Shown: in pieces, positions 24,051-34,000 of the stretch | Layout: each line of letters starts with the position of its first letter | Numbering within the stretch: position 1 is the first letter of the stretch | Assembly (NCBI GenBank): GCA_948890655.1 | Contig: CAQTYU010000002.1 | Location: 186,001-250,000, forward strand | Length of the DNA: 64,000 bases | Reading direction: 5' to 3' | Source: Christensenellaceae bacterium | GTDB taxonomy: Bacteria; Bacillota; Clostridia; Christensenellales; Borkfalkiaceae | Notes under the pieces: generated by a model | What the model saw: only the letters and a program-made list of their open reading frames with translations | What the model was told of the DNA's origin: nothing | Databases searched by the model: none | Made by a program: the position numbers and the translations under genes

Positions 24051-26648
24051 TTAATTATAATCAAGTTCCCAAATTTTGAAGAGAAGTCCTGCGTTAGCGC
24101 TGGGATTTTGATTGATTGAGTCAATTTTGATTACTTTGTTGTTGTAAACAGCCAAATCGTGTCTTTGATAGGTAGGAAGTTCAACTGCAAGCTCCATTAT
24201 CGCATTTAGCGCGTTGACGTAGTGTACGGTTCTGTACTCTTCGTTCACGTTCGACCTTGCAAGGTCAATCTCGGCGCTGAGGTAGGTCAAAAGCGCATTC
24301 TCTTCCGCATACTCCGACTGGTTGTTCATAATAGTTTCATAGCCCCAGTTCTTTGTGCTGGTCGCCTTACTGTCTTTATGATATATCTGATACAAGTCGG
24401 GGTCGATACCCGTTGTCCAAGCTGCCGCCCAAACTTCGAGTTTGCCTGTAGCAAGCTTGATTAATGCGTTTCTGTCGTTCTTAACGGTTATATCAAAACC
24501 TATCTTATTGAGGTCGTCCGCAGCGTCGACAAACATACCGTAAGCGGGGTGGTCAGCCGTTTCGCCCGCAATGGTAAACGTCAGTGTAAGCATTTTGCCG
24601 TTCTTGTAATACTTGCCGTCGGTCTTGGTATAGCCTGCACTCTCAACAAGGCTTTCTATCACGCTGGTATCGGTTTGGTATCCATACCTAATTCCCGACG
24701 TCTTACTGTTCGGCATAAGTTCCTCAAATCCGGAAACGTAAGGGGTTCTCAAAGCACCGGTTTTGTCGTTAGTATTAAGGAAGTTGGTCTTGGAAGTAGG
24801 CCTGTAAATCTCTGAAGAATACTGTTCGGTATAATAGTTTTTGATTATTGCGACGCTGGGGTTCATTGCAAGCATAATCGCAAGTCTTACTTCCCTGTCA
24901 GGAACGAACGTGGGGTTGATACCGACGTAACCGAAGCCGTTTGCGTCGTAGTTTTTATTGTTGAGGTGTGAAATATCAGTAATTGCTTCGATATTCTTGG
25001 GCGTACAGTTGGGGGTACCATAGTCGACGACTTCATTTATAAGAGAGTTGATAATCTGGTCGTCCGTCGTGTAAACGTATCTTAAATACTTTATCTTAGC
25101 GTTATCGATACCGTCGCCGAGCGTAGTGAAATTAGTATTGCGCTCATACTCAACTATACTGTTATTGAAGAATACCGCACCCTCCCTCATCTTGTACGCG
25201 CCTGCTCCGACGGGCGCTTCGGTCTTTGACGCCGCGCCTATAACGTTCTGCATAAACGCGTCGTTACTGAAACGGACGCCGAACCTGTTGTCATAGGTAG
25301 AATCGTTCCAATGCTCGTTGCAGCGTGCAACGTAGTCGATACCGTCGTCGCCGACGCCCGAATAATAGTGCATAGGCGCTACGGTAAACGCAAAGTTATA
25401 AATAGCCGCAGGGTCTACGCCGTTAATCGTAATAGAAAGAACGTCGTGTTCGGAACCAAGGTTTTTACCGTTGAAGGTCGTAGCCTTTTCGGTCTTGATG
25501 CCGGAGACGGAGTTTACTACAAGCGACGAGGAGCCGCCGTTTTCGTTTGACATAGCTTCCCTTATGAACTGCTGCATAAGTTCGTTGCCGTAGGAGCTTG
25601 CTAAAAGTTCACTAAGGGCCCCTGTAACGTTGCCGTCGTATAGCCCTTTATTTTCCCCGCTTGTTATTTCATATAAATACTTGGAAAAGACAATATCCAT
25701 AGCGGCGTCCTTTTCCGAAGTACCGTTTGACGTCGCGTCGTTCATAGCATTAACGATATCTGCGTCAAACGGGCGGGCGTCAGGGTGCGCGGGGTCAAGC
25801 ACGGTTAAATACTTACCGTCAACCTTTATTCTTTCAAGGTTGTTGTTTGCATTGTATTTGTACTGATATCCGACAAGCCCCTCATTGAAAAGGAAAACTT
25901 CCCAGTCTTTCGTGAAGTTGTACTCTTCGTAAGAATTAATGGTACCGACAACGCTGTTCCAGTCGGATTCAAGTCCTTCCTTAAAAATCTTTGCAAGGGC
26001 TTGAATATCGTTTTTGACAGTGTCAAAGCTCGTACCGTTGCCCTGCGAACCTTTGTCGTAGTCGCGGATAGCTTCTATCCTATCAAGCGCTTCGCCCCTG
26101 TACTCTTCTTCTATATCAAGGTCGGAATCGTCAGGTAAATTTTGCTGAGCCCTGTAACTTTTAAGCCCTCTTATATCCGTCGAGTAAATCGTAGTGGAAC
26201 CGGTATATACGGGGTCAAGATAGACGTAAAGGTTGAAAAGCACGTCCCTAATGTCCATATCGTAACCCATACTGTCCTTAACGCCTTTCTTTATGACAAA
26301 TTTGTAAGTAGTATGGTTGACCGTGCCCGACGTCCATTCCTGGCTGTCATCCTGGCTGGCGTACTGCGTTATCGAGTAATCGAGAGCCATAGTTTCCTGG
26401 TCGTTGCCGCACACGATGTTGCCGTTAGCGTCGGCGGTAAGCATAGAAATCTGAGTCTTTCCTATTACTTCGCCGTCGTTGCTAGAGGTATAGAAGAACG
26501 GGTTAAAGTTCTTATCCAAAGCGCCGATTGCAAGTGCAACGGGACGGGTTTCCGTATCATAAACGCTTGTATTCTGACAACCCGTAACCGCTAAAAGCAT
26601 AGTTGCACAGGTTGCGCCAATCACTAAATTCCTTATGGCTTTTTTCAT
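24051..26648 (-). CDS. oppA: Large oligopeptide-binding lipoprotein OppA
   Basis: A lipoprotein signal with lipobox VTGC (Cys24) anchors the protein outside the membrane. The fold is that of the SBP_bac_5 peptide-binding family: 'NPFFYTSSNDGEVIGKTQIS' near the start, 'GAGAYKMREG', 'VRLAIMLAMNPSVAIIKNYY' and a late 'LEVWAAAWTTGIDPDLYQIY'. At 865 residues it is about 300 longer than ordinary OppA. The extra sequence, roughly residues 150-430, is helical and charged and falls in the first lobe. GGAGG precedes the ATG, which overlaps the stop of the upstream lipoprotein by one base, so the two are co-translated. Confidence 0.92.
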   Translation of the reverse strand: MKKAIRNLVIGATCATMLLAVTGCQNTSVYDTETRPVALAIGALDKNFNPFFYTSSNDGEVIGKTQISMLTADANGNIVCGNDQETMALDYSITQYASQDDSQEWTSGTVNHTTYKFVIKKGVKDSMGYDMDIRDVLFNLYVYLDPVYTGSTTIYSTDIRGLKSYRAQQNLPDDSDLDIEEEYRGEALDRIEAIRDYDKGSQGNGTSFDTVKNDIQALAKIFKEGLESDWNSVVGTINSYEEYNFTKDWEVFLFNEGLVGYQYKYNANNNLERIKVDGKYLTVLDPAHPDARPFDADIVNAMNDATSNGTSEKDAAMDIVFSKYLYEITSGENKGLYDGNVTGALSELLASSYGNELMQQFIREAMSNENGGSSSLVVNSVSGIKTEKATTFNGKNLGSEHDVLSITINGVDPAAIYNFAFTVAPMHYYSGVGDDGIDYVARCNEHWNDSTYDNRFGVRFSNDAFMQNVIGAASKTEAPVGAGAYKMREGAVFFNNSIVEYERNTNFTTLGDGIDNAKIKYLRYVYTTDDQIINSLINEVVDYGTPNCTPKNIEAITDISHLNNKNYDANGFGYVGINPTFVPDREVRLAIMLAMNPSVAIIKNYYTEQYSSEIYRPTSKTNFLNTNDKTGALRTPYVSGFEELMPNSKTSGIRYGYQTDTSVIESLVESAGYTKTDGKYYKNGKMLTLTFTIAGETADHPAYGMFVDAADDLNKIGFDITVKNDRNALIKLATGKLEVWAAAWTTGIDPDLYQIYHKDSKATSTKNWGYETIMNNQSEYAEENALLTYLSAEIDLARSNVNEEYRTVHYVNALNAIMELAVELPTYQRHDLAVYNNKVIKIDSINQNPSANAGLLFKIWELDYN

Positions 26649-28063
26649 TATAATTCCTCCGTTAAATTGTTATTTACCGTAAATGTTTCCGTTGCTCCGC
26701 TAGGCTTTTTAATCGTGCAAGTCGCGTGCGGAACGTTTATTTCTTTATACGTTGCGTCGTCCTTATCGCCGAATAACCAGCTGTTTTCCGTAGTATTGGT
26801 TACAAGGCTGTTTGTTTCGTGCGATAACGTAATTTCAAGACTGCCACTTATGCTTACGTTTTCGAAAGTTGCTCCGTCCCGTATTGAATAGGCAATGAAA
26901 TTTACTGACGCGTCAACCGTGGTAACGCCACCGCCGCCGACGGTAAATCTCACAACCATATCTTCAAAAGAAACGTTTTTGAATTTTGCGCCGCTTCTTA
27001 TTTCACCGAACATTGCAACCCTGCCGCCGTTGCCGAGTGAACTTGAATTGGTAACGACGAAGTTACTAATCGTGCGCCCGTCTTTTCCGCCGTAAATCTC
27101 GCCCGAGAACGCCGCAAGATTACTTATCTGCAAGCCGTCGCCGTCAATGTCGTTCATAAGATAATAACTGTTACCGGTGTTTCTCGTGAACAACATACGC
27201 ACGTCTTGGGGCGAGCGAAGCAACGTATAGTTACCTTTAAGCACCTTAACGTATAAAATTATGTCATGATATTTGCCGTCTTCGTCAGGTTCGGGATAGC
27301 GGATAGGCCAACCCGTGAAAGGCGTAAACGCCATATCATTGAAATCTTTTTCCTCGTCGTCGCTTGCAAACAGTCCGGTGACGGTGCAGTTTTCAATCGA
27401 AATAATGTTCGTAATATCGCTGAGCCCCGTATCCCTTTTGGGGATATTGTAACTTAGCCCGTCGATAAATTCGCCCTCTTCGATAGTTTTCTCGACTTCG
27501 TTGCCGCCGTCGTCTTTGACTTTAACTACGAGGTCGAAAGGTTCGTCCTCGTACAAAAGCTTTAACTTTAATTTTACGTCCTCGTAGAACCCGCCGCAGA
27601 TATAAACGTGCTCGTCCTTTTCGAGTGGTTTGGAAAAGTCGAATAAGGTATCGCTCTGCTTCATTCCTTTGGCGGCGTCGTAGCCGTCCGCCTCGGAATA
27701 AACCGTCCCGTCCGCATAGATAGGCTTTCCGTCCTGAAGCTCGACGAGATGCCAACCCGAGAAGTTGTATCCCGCGTTCAAATTCAGCGCCGAACTTCCG
27801 CTTGTCGTCGGTGTCTCTCCGTCAAGGTTAAGGGGAATTTCCCCCTCCTGATAATAAATATTCTTAACGTAAAGACCGTCGTTAAAAGCTCCGCCGTCGC
27901 CGCCGTCAAGGTTCAGAAAGTAAGTCACCCGCGCCGTAAGATTATATTTATCTTTGATTTGGTCGACCGTCATACCGAAATTGCAACCCGCCGCAAGCGA
28001 AGCGCAAATTGCGGCTATCAGTCCGAGAACGGTTATTAGCAGTATTTTTAGCTTTTTTGTCAT
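26648..28063 (-). CDS. GLUG/B-repeat surface lipoprotein coupled to OppA
   Basis: The signal peptide ends in lipobox LAAGC (Cys27). Residues 60-165 look like an InlB-type B-repeat ('GYNFSGWHLVE', then 'PLEKDEHVYICGGFYED'). The C-terminal third has beta-helix repeats of GLUG style ('ISNLAAFSGEIYGGKDGR', 'GRVAMFGEIRSGAKFKN'). No enzyme motif is seen. The start overlaps the giant protease stop by 4 bases and the stop overlaps oppA by 1 base, so equal synthesis with both neighbours is likely. A scaffold or substrate-presenting role between protease and importer is inferred from position alone. The first lipoprotein of the operon has a similar module order. Confidence 0.85.
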   Translation of the reverse strand: MTKKLKILLITVLGLIAAICASLAAGCNFGMTVDQIKDKYNLTARVTYFLNLDGGDGGAFNDGLYVKNIYYQEGEIPLNLDGETPTTSGSSALNLNAGYNFSGWHLVELQDGKPIYADGTVYSEADGYDAAKGMKQSDTLFDFSKPLEKDEHVYICGGFYEDVKLKLKLLYEDEPFDLVVKVKDDGGNEVEKTIEEGEFIDGLSYNIPKRDTGLSDITNIISIENCTVTGLFASDDEEKDFNDMAFTPFTGWPIRYPEPDEDGKYHDIILYVKVLKGNYTLLRSPQDVRMLFTRNTGNSYYLMNDIDGDGLQISNLAAFSGEIYGGKDGRTISNFVVTNSSSLGNGGRVAMFGEIRSGAKFKNVSFEDMVVRFTVGGGGVTTVDASVNFIAYSIRDGATFENVSISGSLEITLSHETNSLVTNTTENSWLFGDKDDATYKEINVPHATCTIKKPSGATETFTVNNNLTEEL

Positions 28064-31000
28064 CTGATGCCTCTGTTTTTCCTACGAATTACGGTAGACA
28101 ACGCAAACATTGCGCCAAGCGCCGTAAATGTGAGCAATACGGTACCCGTTATCGAGGTAGTACTTCCGCAACCGCCGCCGCAGCCGCCCTGTTCGCCGGG
28201 GTTCTCGCCCTCTTCGGACACGGTAATGCCGACGCGCACGGTTCTGCCCTCGTAAGTGAGGGTTATAACGTTGTCAAGTCTTGTTAAAGGTTCGTGCAAA
28301 TCATAGGTAACTTTACTCATATCGGCGTATTCGGTCGAATAATCGTCGTAAATCACTATGACCTGCAAGCCCGTAATATCGAAATATTCACCGACCCTGT
28401 AAACCGACTTAAAGTCCCCTGTATAGGAAAGTCTGGAAACGGAAACCGAAATTCCGTAAGCCTCTTTAATGGGGCGAAGCGCCGTCTCTATAGCGTTGAA
28501 CTTTTCGATAAGCGAGTTATCTACGAAAGCAAGCTGGGTAGAATCGGAAGCGAATACATTGTAATATTCGTGAGCCCTCTTCACGCTTTCCGAGAACGCT
28601 TCGACGTGCTCTTTGCTCACCTCGGGCAATTTCCAGCCCGAAATTTCCTGAGCGGTGCTGAACTCTGTTACAAGCGATATAAACGAATTTGTCGCTTCGC
28701 TCTTAGCAATACCAGTCGTTACGCAGTTGCCGAAGAAATTCGAGAAAACATAATTGTCGTAACCCGTGCCGTTTTCGGGGCGGTAAATCGTCAGTGTCGT
28801 AGGAGTCAACGCTGTTGAATGCCCCGCGTAGAAAATGAAATCGCCTTCGAAGTTCGAGTAGTAATAACCTCTGTACGATGTGTCGCCGTCCATAATTTCG
28901 TCAATCAGTTCGGAATGCTCGGTTTCGAGTGCGGGCGCCGTTACGCCCTTGAACTCATACACGGTAATGCCGCTCTGATAGAAAGCCGCTGCGCCGATAG
29001 TCTTTAATCCGTAGGGAAGAACTACTTTATCAACCCTGCCCGTTAGTCCTTGGAACGCAGCACCGCCGATTTTGACGGTATCTTCGAGGACATTATATAC
29101 CCTTTCTCCGTCAGTTGCAACAACCGACTTAGCCGAGGGGAACGCAACGAGAACGACTTTGTTATCAGTGCCGTTTATAACGTCGCTGACATTTTTATAA
29201 AGAACGCCGTCGTCTACGAAAAAGACCTTGTTACCGCTTGCTACGGTAAAGCCCGTAAGCCTTGACGAAGAAGCAAACGCGCCCTCGCCAATCGATATAA
29301 GCGTTGCGGGAATTTCAACGGAAGTTTCCCTGCCGCCCGCAAACGCAAACGCGCCTACGGTTTCCGCAACGGGCATATTTATGGAAGAATAAGCCTTCTT
29401 GCCGCTGTTGATAATGAACGCGCCCTCGCCGATATTCTTTGCCGCCGTAAGTTCGAGTGCGGCAAGCGATACGCAGTCCGCAAACGAATAATCGCCGATA
29501 ACGACAAGCTTGTTAAGTCCGGTAACGATTGCAAGCGCACCGCAACCTGCGAATGAAGCATTGCCCGTTTCGGTTGCGTTCTTAAGGTCGAACGAAGTCA
29601 ACGCCGCGCAGTTATAGAACGCGTAATCTCCGATTTTTTCAACCGCGTCACCTATCGAAACAGACTTTAAGTTCGCCCTGTCGGCTGCCCTGTCGGCCGC
29701 GAACGTGTAGTTACCCGTCGTGTTGGAATCAGCGCCGAACGTAACGGTTTCAAGTTTGGGCGTATTCCAGAACGTGTATTCGCCGAGTGCGGTAAAGCCG
29801 TCCGAATTGACAAGCGAAGGAAGCGTTACCGTCTGCAACGAGGTGCAACCTTCGAACGTTCTGTCGCCGAGCTTTACGATATTTGCCGCAAGCGCGATTT
29901 CGTTAAGCGCCGTACAGCCGCTGAATACGCGGTCGCCGAATTCCGCTTTGTTTGTAGGGTTAAAGTTGAACGTTTCCAATGCCGTATTTCCCGCAAAGGC
30001 GTAATCGCCCACGGATGTTACGGAATTAGGCAGGCTCAACGAAGTGAGTTTTGTATTGTAGAATGCGTAAGCGGGAATAGAAGTTACATTCGCGCTTATG
30101 GTTACCGAGCCGAGCGAGCTGTTCGCAAACGCGCCCTCCCCTATATCCTTGACGGACGAGGGAATCGTTACGCTTGTAACTCCGCTTGACGCAAATGCAT
30201 ACGGCGCTATTTTTACTACCGTTGATGGAACGGTATAACTACCCGTACCCGTAAACAGCAACAGCGTTTTGTTATCCGAGCTCAAAATAGCGTTACTTGA
30301 TACATTATAACCGTTAGTGCCGCTAAATGTCAAGCTCGTGCCGGAGAATGCGCCCGCGCCAATCGTTTCAAGCCCCTTAGGAACGGTAAAACTTGAAATC
30401 TTCGTGTTAGCAAACGCTCTTTCGCCGATACTTTTTACCGTGCAGGTTCCGAAATTAACCGAAGTCAGGTTCGAACACCCTGCGAAAGCGCTTACACCGA
30501 TTGTAAATACAAGGTTGCCCGTCGTGGTCGGGTCGATGAACTTAATACTTTGTAAACCGGTACAGTTTTCAAACGCGCCTGCGCCGACACTCGGTGTTTT
30601 GATTTCAATGCTCGTAAGTTTGTTGCAAGCTGAGTATTCCGTCTTGTGCGTAACCCACGCATTAGTGGTAGAATCGTAAACCTCGTAATTATATACAAGG
30701 TCGGAGAACATTCCTGCGCCTATTACCGAATATCTGCCGGTTGTAATACTGCTTAGCTGTTCGCATCCGCTGAACACGTTTGAGCCTGCAGAATGCAACT
30801 CCGAGACGTCGATTGAAGTCAGCGATTTGCAGCCGATAAACGCTCTGTCGTGCATAGTGCCTATCGCCGTGGACTTTACAATATTTTTAAGGCTTTCGCA
30901 GTCCTTGAACGCTTCCCTTGCAACCGTAATTACTTTAATATTGCTTAAGTCGAGAATTTCAAGCGAGGTACAGCCCTCAAACGCACCCCTATCGATAAGC

Positions 31001-34000
31001 GTCATTTCAGAAGTCGGAACGAAGTCGGATGCAGTAAAATCAACCTCTTTGTCGTCAACGAAGTATACGCCTTTCAGGTTAGTACAGCCGTAGAACGCCC
31101 TTTTGTCGATTGAAGTTACGGTTTTGGGAATTATAACTTTCGTTATCTTCTTGTTATTTTTGAACGCTTCTTCCCCGATTGACATAATATTTTTGCCCTC
31201 GGGAATTACTACGACGCCCTCTTCTCCGTCAATAGTTTCACCGTCGCCGTGATAATGCGTCAACGACATATTGCTGATTGTGAACGGGTCGGCAACCGTA
31301 AAGATAAAGTTCTTCGTATACCTTATTCCGCCTGCAAGTATCGTTGCGGAAACGGTCGAAACACCCTTGTTTACCGTATGAACCAAGCCCTTGTCTGACA
31401 CTGTAACGGCAGAGCCCGTCACCGACCAGGTAATCTGCACGTCGTCCATAGGATAATACCACGGGTCGGGCACGATATTAAGCTGAATGTCTTCGCCTGC
31501 ATTCACTGTAGCCGAACCCGATTTTGTAAGCGAGTCGTTGCTGGTTTTAATTACCCCGAAATCGAACGAAGGGTTGTTTAAAGGCATTACGTTATCCGTA
31601 ACGGTAACGTAGACGGTTTCGAAGAAGCCTTTGCCGTTGCTTATGGTCACGTACCTCTCTCTTCCGTTCGTTGATTTTAGACCTACGACTTCTCCGTTCT
31701 TTACCGCTATAAATTCATTCTGGGTAGCCGTTCCGCCGACAGTCATAATGAAGTTGGAAATGTCTGCGCTTCCCTCGTATTCCAGGGTGTATTTATGCGC
31801 TTCGTTAATATCTATGGTAATGTGTCTTTCACTGTCGGGAACCGTGAATTCATCGGGCAATACGCTTCTGTTAAGAGCGGTCGTAACATCGCTTACCGTG
31901 CCGTTAACAGCGCCGAGATAATAACTGGAATGGTTCATCGCATAGTCGTCAATCTGAACATAGAGATTGTTCTTATATTCGTCCCAAATGTCCGTGACCT
32001 CGATAGAAACCGTCGTTACGCCGTTTCTGTTCGCATTCCTTATAGGCGTAACATACTCGGTAGCAAGATTAAGGTTTACTTCGCCGTCCTTGTCGTCGCG
32101 GTAGCACAAAAGCACCGCCTGCGCGTAGTGATTATCGTAGACGTCAAGGTCGAGGTAAATTCTCTGTTTTTCCTTGTTGCCGTCTTTATAGTTATAATAT
32201 CTGAGCCTTGCGTCCTGCAATACGGGCGCTTCGTAGTCCACGTAGAAGTCGAACGAGAAAGTATTTTCGGGCTTGACTTCGGAATCGTTGTTAAATAAGA
32301 ACTCGAAATCGAACCTGTATTTTCCGTTTGCGATAAGCCCGAGCTCATCGGCGGAAAGCCTAAGTTCAACATATGCGGGACGCGCCGATCCGCCGTTTGC
32401 GTACGCTTTACTGATTCTGGTGACGTTGCCCTCTTTTACAAGTTCACCCGTAACCTCGTCGTAAAGCTTGTAATTTACGCGCCGCGCGTTTCTCAAAAGT
32501 CCCGCGTACACGCATCTGAATTCGTAGGTCGTAAGATAATTGCCTATTCCTTCCTCGTTGTAGTACTCGTTAAACCTTGAAATCGAGTTGTGCTCCATCG
32601 TGGGGTAAATCTGCACATTCGAGGGGTCGGGGTCCTGCGTATACAGGTAAGAACCGATAGGAATAACGAAATCGTCGTTCCAGTACGACGCGTAAGGCTG
32701 CGTAGCCCAAACGGTTTCGGAAATCTTGTCTTCTTCGTCAATAGAAGTGTCCTGCTGAATTTGTGCAAGCTCGTAAGCGTCCAAATCAAGCATAGGCGCC
32801 TGCTCCCAATCGCCGAAGAAGCCGATAAACGGAAGCGTCAGGTCGCACTGCAACTCGCCGTTCAGGTCTGCGTCCGAAACAAGCTTTACGAAGCCCTCAA
32901 CGTACATACCGTTCTTGAAGTTGTCGTTTAAATATTGCTTTTCCTCAGCCGTAAGCCTTAAAGTAACCGTTAAGTTAACCGAGCCGCCTGCCGGAACCGT
33001 AACCTTAGAAACGGTATTACCGTCGATTGAGAACGTACCCTTATCGCTGAACATATGCGCCTGCTCTGCAACCGCTATACCGTCGCTTGCTATAGTTTCG
33101 GTCATAAACAGCGCTTCGGGCGTAAACGTCAAAGATTTGTTATCAAAGTTGTTTACGTGGAAGTTGAACGTGTAGACGCCGCTTTTTTCTTTGTCGTCGC
33201 CTAGTTCGATTTTAGGTCTGCCGTCCTTTTCCGTGTAATAATAGCTGTCGCCCTGTTGCGTGGAGATATATGCGCGCGTATCTATTATATTGTCAAGGTT
33301 AGCAAGCCCCGCGCCCTGCTTACGCGGCGAATAGGCAAGCGCTTGCTCGTCGAAAGCCGTGGTTGCGGTGCTCATTATAAGCTGGTTAGTAAGCTGAATT
33401 ATTTCGCTGGGTTTATAGTTCTGCGCGATAGAAAGATTTTTTACGTAATTTCTTACAAGCGCCGTAAGACCCGCCATATTGGGGCAAGCCATCGAAGTAC
33501 CGCTCTGAACTGCGTAGCCGCCGGGTACGGTGGAGTTAATTTCGCCGCCGTGCGCCGTAATTTCGGGCTTAAGCTTCAAATCGGGCGTAGGTCCCCAAGA
33601 CGAGAACGAGCTCATAAAGGGACCGGCTTTAAGATTTCTGTTGATAGTTATAGTTCCAACATAGCCGGTTGCAAGCTCGACGAGTTTGTCGCCCGCGTCT
33701 TTTGTTATCGAAACGGCAGGGATAAAGTCGGATTCAGCCAAATCGCCGAGGGTCATTCTGATAGTGCCGGGAACGTTGTTATAAACGATTACCGCAATCG
33801 CGCCGTTCCTCTTTGCAAGCTCGACTTTCTGCTGGAAAGTATTGCCGCCACGCTGAATAAGCGCAATTCTGCCCCTGACAAGATTTCTTATATTTCCGTA
33901 ATAATTGGTCGATTGACCCGTACCGACGACAACGTACTCGAAAGATTTCACGTCGTCGCTTTCGTCTTCAGGGTCGTCCTCACCGAGCATAAGCTTGATA

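Noticed and set aside
28990..31200. Possible DNA repeat array or duplication in the LRR region
   Set aside because: The periodicity is at the protein level only; DNA units differ widely, as expected of an old LRR_5 array.
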